This document shows positions 57,768 to 64,000 of a DNA stretch of 64,000 nt, piece by piece. The position numbers and the translations under genes were made by a program. The stretch lies in contig JAFEKR010000078.1 in NCBI GenBank assembly GCA_019022495.1, positions 1-64,000 of the forward strand, written 5' to 3'. The notes under the pieces were generated by a model, which made no database searches, had not been told where the DNA came from, and saw nothing but the letters and a program-made list of their open reading frames with translations. The first letter of the stretch is position 1. Every line of letters starts with the position of its first letter. The stretch is from Epichloe hybrida (taxonomy: Eukaryota > Ascomycota > Sordariomycetes > Hypocreales > Clavicipitaceae).

Positions 57768-60700
57768 TCATAGTGCCAGGCCTGTGCCATCGCCGGTCCA
57801 GCGGTATAGGCCGAGTAGTTCTCGTCGTCGCTGAAGCTGCTCGGCTAGGTCTTCGGGAACGCGTCCTCGCACCAGCGCCAAGGCACCACGCATGACTTTG
57901 CTAAACTTGCGCTGTTTCCAAAATCAGCATTCTGTTCTTTCATTCTTTCGCCCCTTCCGGCGAGAACGGGTGTGTGTGAGCTGCTTGCATAGGAGAACAA
58001 TTTACCTGGTATTCTGTGCTGAGCGTCACGACACATGCATCATGTGCTCGCACTATTGTCTCGCAGGCTCGGACCACATTCGGCGACACTTCTGCCTGCA
58101 GTTTGTCTGCCATGACAAGAAGAAGAAAGGATCCTTGGAGGAGATAGACACCAAAGAAGTACGGCATCAGTTCAAGACCAGGGTCATACTCAAGGATCTG
58201 CCCAATGGCCTCCGCCGCAGCTACGGCGTGACCCGACGCGGCGACAAAGTCAGGAGACGATATCCACATGTCTTCGTCGTCGAGAAGACTGATTGGATCC
58301 CATTTTCCTTCCAGAAGAATGTGAAGGACGTGCATGACGTGCGTGCCGTATGTTCGGGTCTGTATCTTGGTCTCGGTGATGCGGCTCGATGCCGTGTGCA
58401 CCGAGTGAGCAGAGGGACTGCAACTTGACCTGATACCTCTTTGGGCCACTATGTGACCTTCCAATCCACCAGACTCGTCGTTGAGGCCGTCATTGTTCTG
58501 TGGGGCAGTTCGTGACTCAAATTGTCTGAGAGACTCTTCGTAGGCTTCGAGATGGCCTCTGATTTCGGAAACTTGCTTGGTCCACTCTTGAGAGGCCCGA
58601 AATGTAGAGCCAAATCTCGGGTGATTTCTCGCGTGATGAAGATCAACGATTTCTCCGAGGATCGTCATTAGGGGCAGGAAATAGCCAAAGATGCTGTATC
58701 CTCGAAATTCAAATTGCGGCCCTCGTGGCGAATCCTTGTCACTGTCACTGTCGTGGGAGTCGCATGGGCGGGATCGGAAATGGCCATTCTGCCATGCTGC
58801 GTCGTCGAGTGGTTGTCGAAGACCCTCGCATTCTACGTCAAGCAGAAATAAAGGCCGGTTGTAACAAAGGGCCAAGTGTCGATCAACAATGTATACGAGC
58901 CACCAGATTCGTCTTCTTTCCTCCCTCTCTTCCTCCGTGACAAATCCAGGCGTGTTTCTCACCCAGTCGTGCTCGTCTAAACCATCCTCGTCCATGTCGT
59001 TCTGGTCAAAGCCTGGCCGAAGGCTATTTGGGGGCAACTCACGACCCAACTTGAGCTCTCGGGCGAGCGACCAGGCTACGTTCCACCACCGTAAGCTGGA
59101 TCCCTTGTATTCACTGGCCGAAACGACCGTTGCCAGGTGTATATACGTAACAATATCGTCAAGTTGGCCCGGCGCTTCGAAGGCCCTGGTTTCTCCACTT
59201 AGAGCAGCGTCGATGCTGCTCAACGAACCAGGCAAAGCTGCCCCTAAAGCGGCAAAAGTAGATCCTCCTGGGGTTTGAGCCTCGGAGCCAGAGCAAGGCT
59301 GAGTAGGTGAGCTGTGAACCAGAGGTTTCAGCAGAGAAATCGTCAACTCGAGCAGCTTTTGACAAATCTTTCCGCGAGCCGAGGGAACACTGGTAAGAAG
59401 AGGGGCCTCGCATGTCTGAGCTGCTACCCAGAGCATACTGGCCAACAGAGCAGGTTGGCATTTCCTAGGCTTCGTTGGGTGGCAAACTGCCCCTTTTCGA
59501 AACACGGATCCTAGGATATAGGGTGACATGGGATGCTTGGTAGCCGAGGACGATGAAGCAAAATAGAAATCAATTAAATCGCATCCGAGCTTGATGGGGA
59601 TTATGTTGGACAGATGAGGTAGGAGAGGTTGTAGAACTGGATATCGTAGGCCATTTAGCCCAAAGTCAGTGGCTTGCATTGGTGTTTGAAATTGGCCTGG
59701 TGGTGAGGACAATGACATGGCCCCCCCCCATGCAGGGGTTGTCGCTGTGGCCAACTGATACCCTCCCAGAGGGCTGTTGCTCATTCTAAAACCAGTCGTG
59801 CTGTTGAAATCAGTCGGACTGTGCCCCATGATACCAAACGACATGTCTGGGTATTGGTGCATGTTGTTCTGATGTGTGTGGGCATAACCTTGGCTGCCAC
59901 CCATCATATCATCACTGGCCAAGCTTTGTCTGTCGTAGCTCGTTGACATATTTCCATACCCGCCCATATTCATTGCTTGACCATCATTCAGGCCCTCTGA
60001 CGTGACTTGAATAGGATGCTGCATATGGGAATGATCCGAGAGCTCGCCATATTGTCCTGGGGTTGAAGCCGGCTGTCCAGGACGAAAGTCAGGGTCTATG
60101 GCGGCACTGTCACCGAGTCTCTTATCGTTGACAGTTCTCATGCCGGTGCTGGACATGGAGTCGCTTCTGGTACTGCCCATGAAATTATCTATCCTCTCGT
60201 CGGTAGCGGGTGAGTTGCTGGATTCTCTTCCGTCAGAAATTTCGCCCGATGGATTTGAAATCACCGCTGCAGCTTGGGCAGCAGCTCGCTCAGCCAGCTC
60301 CTTTCTCGATGCCTTGCCACGCTTTTTCTTCTCTCGCATGTATTCACAACTTAAGCCGAATTCTAACAAGGGTCAGCAACATTTCGAACTGCAAAGGGGT
60401 CAAGCTCCTCGAAAACACAAGCAGACGGGCACAACTCCGAGATGCTGAAAACTTACCGACACAATGCGCACATGGAAGCTTTCCATCACATTTCGTTCGC
60501 AGCTGGTTACACTGGTCACACGCTCGGCTGATCCTTCTTCGAACAGGCCCTGATGTTCCCGATGCTTTCCTCAAGGATCCTGATTGATGTGTTCGCTGTC
60601 TCGGATGACTCGTACGCTCCAAAGAGCCAACTATTCGGGCATGGGAATTGCCAATATGGTGGTGCTGTTGCTGTTGTTGAACATGGTGGTGCAGGCCATA

Positions 60701-60859
60701 GTGCGAATCGTGGTTCAATGACTGAAAGAGGTTGTTGTGTGAATGATGCGGTCCATGATGAGGCTGGGAGAGTGAGCTATGGAGAGCTGAAGAAGTGGTG
60801 TTGTTGGTGTTGTTGTTGTTGCTATAGGGCGAGTACCGCTGCAATGGGTTAGACAACAT
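57768..60859 (-). CDS. xyr1: Xylanase/cellulase transcriptional activator XYR1 (XlnR)
   Basis: Exons 60859-60457, 60362-58006 and 57911-57768, separated by two 94-bp introns, encode 967 residues. The N-terminus [12 protein letters not shown] is followed by Asn- and His/Gln-rich stretches. The Zn2Cys6 cluster (Cys114, 117, 124, 130, 133, 140) reads [20 protein letters not shown], then LPCAHCV, with intron 1 splitting the next codon, and [23 protein letters not shown] after it. The fungal transcription factor domain includes [44 protein letters not shown] and [19 protein letters not shown]; the end reads [20 protein letters not shown]. All are hallmarks of XlnR/XYR1, the activator of xylanolytic, cellulolytic and D-xylose catabolic genes. 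Intron positions match those I recall for Trichoderma xyr1. A Ser/Asp-rich variable loop sits mid-protein. Intact, no frameshift seen. Confidence 0.95.
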
Positions 60860-62441
60860 GTCTGGTTCTTCTTCTTTTTTTTTTTTTTATAATTCCCGAT
60901 GCCCTTGGTTTTCTGAGTATATAATCAATCTATTGATAGATACTCCAGAATCCTTCCGGTGTCGTTGCTTGGCAGGGAAATATTGGAAGGTATTGATTGT
61001 GTGGCTGCTGCTGCCCAGCGGGTCGACCCAATACCAAGGCAAGTGATTATATACTTTGCTTTGGGGACTTCCGTCACTCACGGGCTGACCAAATACCCAA
61101 GTGACGCTCTGAAAGAGCAAGTTGGATAGTTCTGGTTCTGTTTTCGATCTTTCTGGACCTGATAAGGATGAAAGTGTGAGACGTGAGTGTTGAAAGTCGT
61201 GAAAGCAGAACCGTCCAAAGTCACGTCACGAAGGTGGCGGTAGCGGTAGTGATAGTGTTGCAAATCACAGAATGCCTTGGAGAGCAAGGAAACTGTACCC
61301 TTGCCCTGTTGTCAAGGACAGGTCTGCAGGGTTCCGGGTGAGTTGCTCCGAAGCAGAAGAATGAAATAATGGAGTACTGAACGAAAGAAGAGAAATAATA
61401 ATCCGTAGCACTTCGTTCAAGAGGAATTATTTGTCTGCCCGACGCCTTGTTATGGGGTACAAAAAGTCCCGGACGAGGGAGCCTTGAGAGTCCAAGAGTA
61501 AAAGTAGCGGACAGGGGGGGGGGTTTATGTCAAATGCATATCATTACGACTACGTCGTTTGATGCCCCGTATTCCGTACAAACAACCCTAGAAGATGGAT
61601 GAACGAACAATGCATGCTGGGCTGGGCTGGCAATCTGTCGACTGACTTGGACACCTCGTTCACAAGTAAAGAGACGGATCAGGCGTCATTGACCAGACCC
61701 AATTGCCCATAAACGGCGGCAGCTGGAACCCGCTGGCCTGGGGCGAGTGCCCGCAACGGTCCCTGTCAGTGGCGCGGATGAAGCCTTCAACGCTTAATGC
61801 CCCTTGTCAATCTCCCAGGTATGTACTCCGTATGTATGTGTGCATCGAGTACATACCTCGGGTACGTTCTGGGCACGGCGCCCCAGTCAACAGCTGGTCA
61901 ACGACGCCAAGGACCAGGTGGTTGGAAGGCAACTGGAGATTCGATGGACTCACGCATCCGATGCCCGTCCTAGCCTGAACCACCATGTTGCTGATAGTAC
62001 TCCATAGATGAGACAGTCGTTTTGATGGTTCATGCTGTTTTGTGTCCGTGTCCGTTCCCCGTCTCCATGACTCATGGCGCATGACAGCGTCAGGGCAAGT
62101 GGACAATTACGACGCGGGCCAAGGGTCTCCGACCTCTCTTGGATGCAGATATATCCCATCCCCCCTACGCATACATCGGCGGAGCACTAGAGGTTATCTC
62201 TTGCGCGCGTTCATGCATGACTTGTGCCGATCTCTAGATGATATAATTCTCCAACGGAAAACGATGACACATGACGGCTGGCAAGACGTTGCCCTGTGTC
62301 GGCGTTATACCGGCGTCCTGCTTGCTTTGGGCCACGCCCCGGACCCCGGATGCATATGTATCCAGACGATGCCATGCGACGACGCCCCCACCCTTGAACT
62401 CCTGCCCATGGAGGCGTCCCACTCGCGGTTCGGTATTAGGT

Positions 62442-62580
62442 GTACATATCATGAATGTACATATGTATGTACATGTAATCCGTACATGTAGGATGAATTT
62501 CTACCGACCAGTGGCCCACCGTTGCGCACTCCACAGATGGACATGGAAGGAAGCCACACTTACATGTACATTACATGTAG
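62442..62580. repeat. TACATGTA/TGTACATA palindrome cluster
   Basis: Repeated self-complementary TGTACAT, TACATGTA and CCGTACATG motifs, resembling the cluster at 12608-12716. Located about 1.6 kb upstream of the xyr1 start codon. Confidence 0.7.
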
Positions 62581-63506
62581 GGCCTCGGTTTCATGATTGT
62601 GCATGAGATGATGGCCTGCCCCGGTCACGCGTTGCAACTTTCTTGGAAGTGGAGAGGGGAAGACGGGTCAACACCAAGACAAGTTCACTTCCCCGTCATT
62701 GTGGCAGCATCTGTTTCTATGATGGCTCGTCGTTTGTCCGTTTTCTGATTAATGTAGACGCTTGTTGCTTACCCGAATCTTGGTCATTTTCACGACTTTG
62801 AATAGGTGGATATCGAGCCCCACTGCGAACTTGAGATGAACGACGTGGTTTGAAATGATTGCGAAATGAGCTTGCTTTGTGCGACTCGAATGATTATGGA
62901 GAGCATAACCAAAGTGCCGGGGGGATTATGCAAGCAGCTGGGTCTGGTGGCTCTTGTTTGAAAGACGCTGACCAATTGGGCCAATTCTCGTAGTTCCTGG
63001 CACTGCCCCCCCCCCCCCGACGGATCCCTGACAGATGATTGTACAGAGGACCTGGGGCAGGGGTAGCTGGGTTCGTAGTTGAGAAGTGTCAACCACCATT
63101 TGTCAACCCATTTGTCAGAGGAAAATGGACAGAAGCGAGTCAAACAGGTAATTAATCAACGGTCGGCAGATCAACCCCGGTCCCGCCTTGACTCGAGGAA
63201 CGATTCAAAGAAGGTTTGCCCAATAGAGTGGCATCTCGCGGAAAGACACTCAAGTGCTGCGTCATGCGTCATGTATCGCGGCGAGAGACGAAGACCAGAC
63301 GACTCGATACGCGGTAGGGAGCCCCTAGCAATAGCAGCCAGCGTTATCAGCCACCATGTTTTGAGGAGAGGTGGAGGAAAGAAGCGCTGGGTTTGATCGA
63401 TGGCAAATGATGGGTCCGTTGATGCGAGTATTACAACGGGCTTGGTGACGGAGCCGGCAACGAGGTTGGTCTCGAGGTTGAAGAACGGAGATTGTTGAAG
63501 AGGAGG

Positions 63507-63560
63507 CAGGCGTCTGGCAGGCGTCTGGCAGGGCAGGCAGGGCAGGCTGGGCAGGCACAG
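63507..63560. repeat. short tandem repeats (AGGCGTCTGGC and AGGGCAGGC units)
   Basis: Two copies of an 11-bp unit are followed by three copies of a 9-bp unit. They produce a spurious Cys/Pro/Leu-rich frame on the minus strand. Confidence 0.8.
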
Positions 63561-64000
63561 AGACAAGTCATCAGGGATTTGGCAGGCACGGCACGGTCCC
63601 TCTTCCCCCACTCAGACGCCAGATTGCTCTGATGCATTTCTCCAGCAAGATCGACACCAAAATTGTACATACGGACTAGTTTGGGCCACTTTCAACTTTG
63701 GGATCTGGACTCTTCCTCCAAGCTCAGGCTTTCTCTCTCATCTCTCTGCCGTTTGGCGTGTCTCCTCCAGCCGCAATGCTGCTCAGCTAGCAGGACGAGA
63801 CAAGACATCTAATGACCTGAACCTCGACAGTTTTGGTTCAGAGTCCGCCGCGTCTGATGACCTTAGTTGGTCGCAATGCTGTTTGGAGTACGCATTGTAC
63901 TTGTGGACTACATAAGGCGGGTGCCTGACGCTGTGATGGCATCGAAGCTCTTATCGAAGCTCAAAAGATCTTCTGTGACCTGAAACTGCTTAAGTCGACA

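Larger units (their letters stand above)
60860..64000. promoter_or_regulatory. upstream region of xyr1
   Basis: More than 3 kb without a supportable gene, in front of the xyr1 start codon. It opens with an A/T-run (60883-60891 on the plus strand), contains a G-run at 61517-61526, a TACTCCGTA motif at 61824, TACATGTA-rich palindromic sequence at 62442-62580, a C-run at 63006-63018 and a GGCAGG repeat at 63507-63560. Open frames in it are short and unlike known proteins. Long 5' regions are common for this regulator. Confidence 0.5.

Overview
The window is nuclear DNA of a filamentous ascomycete, most probably Hypocreales (Sordariomycetes). The evidence is short 55-150 bp spliceosomal introns with GTAAGT-like donors and CTAAC branch points, a fungal type I fatty acid synthase split into alpha and beta subunits, fungal Zn2Cys6 regulators, and a full-length XYR1/XlnR-type xylanase regulator whose two ends closely resemble Trichoderma Xyr1. 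No bacterial, viral, CRISPR or rRNA features were seen. The order was inferred by eye from family resemblance, not by a search.

Layout. 1-2849: gene-free, with an AT-rich stretch. 2850-3731: flavin-binding PPOX-type protein (-). 3732-7689: repeat-rich gene desert with a perfect 352-bp tandem duplication, a 51-bp inverted repeat pair and a polypurine minisatellite. 7690-10365: six-exon Zn2Cys6 regulator (+). 11126-12487: TatD/Scn1-type metallohydrolase (-). 13044-13820: small membrane protein (+). 14217-14897: kinetochore SPC24 (-). 15295-15977: mitochondrial fission FIS1 (+). 17450-19392: CDC3/AspB-type septin (-). 22582-23916: ferrochelatase (-). 24272-26330: KU70 (+). 26759-29946: large protein with a central Zn2Cys6 cluster (+). 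30549-32393: mitochondrial PPR-like protein (-). 32814-33498: LSM4 (+). 34174-39953: FAS2 alpha (-). 43283-49597: FAS1 beta (+). 50621-52154: guanine deaminase (+). 53320-54771: bZIP-like protein with Q/P-rich tandem repeats (-). 57768-60859: XYR1 (-). 60860-64000: upstream region of xyr1.

How the genes work together. The clear functional unit is the divergent FAS2/FAS1 pair, which encodes both chains of the alpha6beta6 cytosolic fatty acid synthase from a shared 3.3-kb intergenic region. That region also holds a 266-bp miniature Tc1/mariner-like element. Other head-to-head pairs (SPC24/FIS1, HEM15/KU70, PPR/LSM4, TatD-like/membrane protein) sit 355-556 bp apart but have no obvious common pathway. 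The remaining genes are mostly housekeeping: DNA repair, septum and kinetochore function, haem synthesis, mRNA decay and splicing, purine salvage. Four regulators are interspersed.

I did not find a convincing new multi-gene system. The most unusual items are the mariner-type MITE in the FAS promoter, the exact 352-bp duplication whose unit ends in 9-bp direct repeats, a Zn2Cys6 regulator whose third cysteine appears lost at a splice junction, and an LSM4 gene whose first coding exon is only the ATG. Exon boundaries were read by hand from splice signals, reading frame and family conservation; no transcript data were available.
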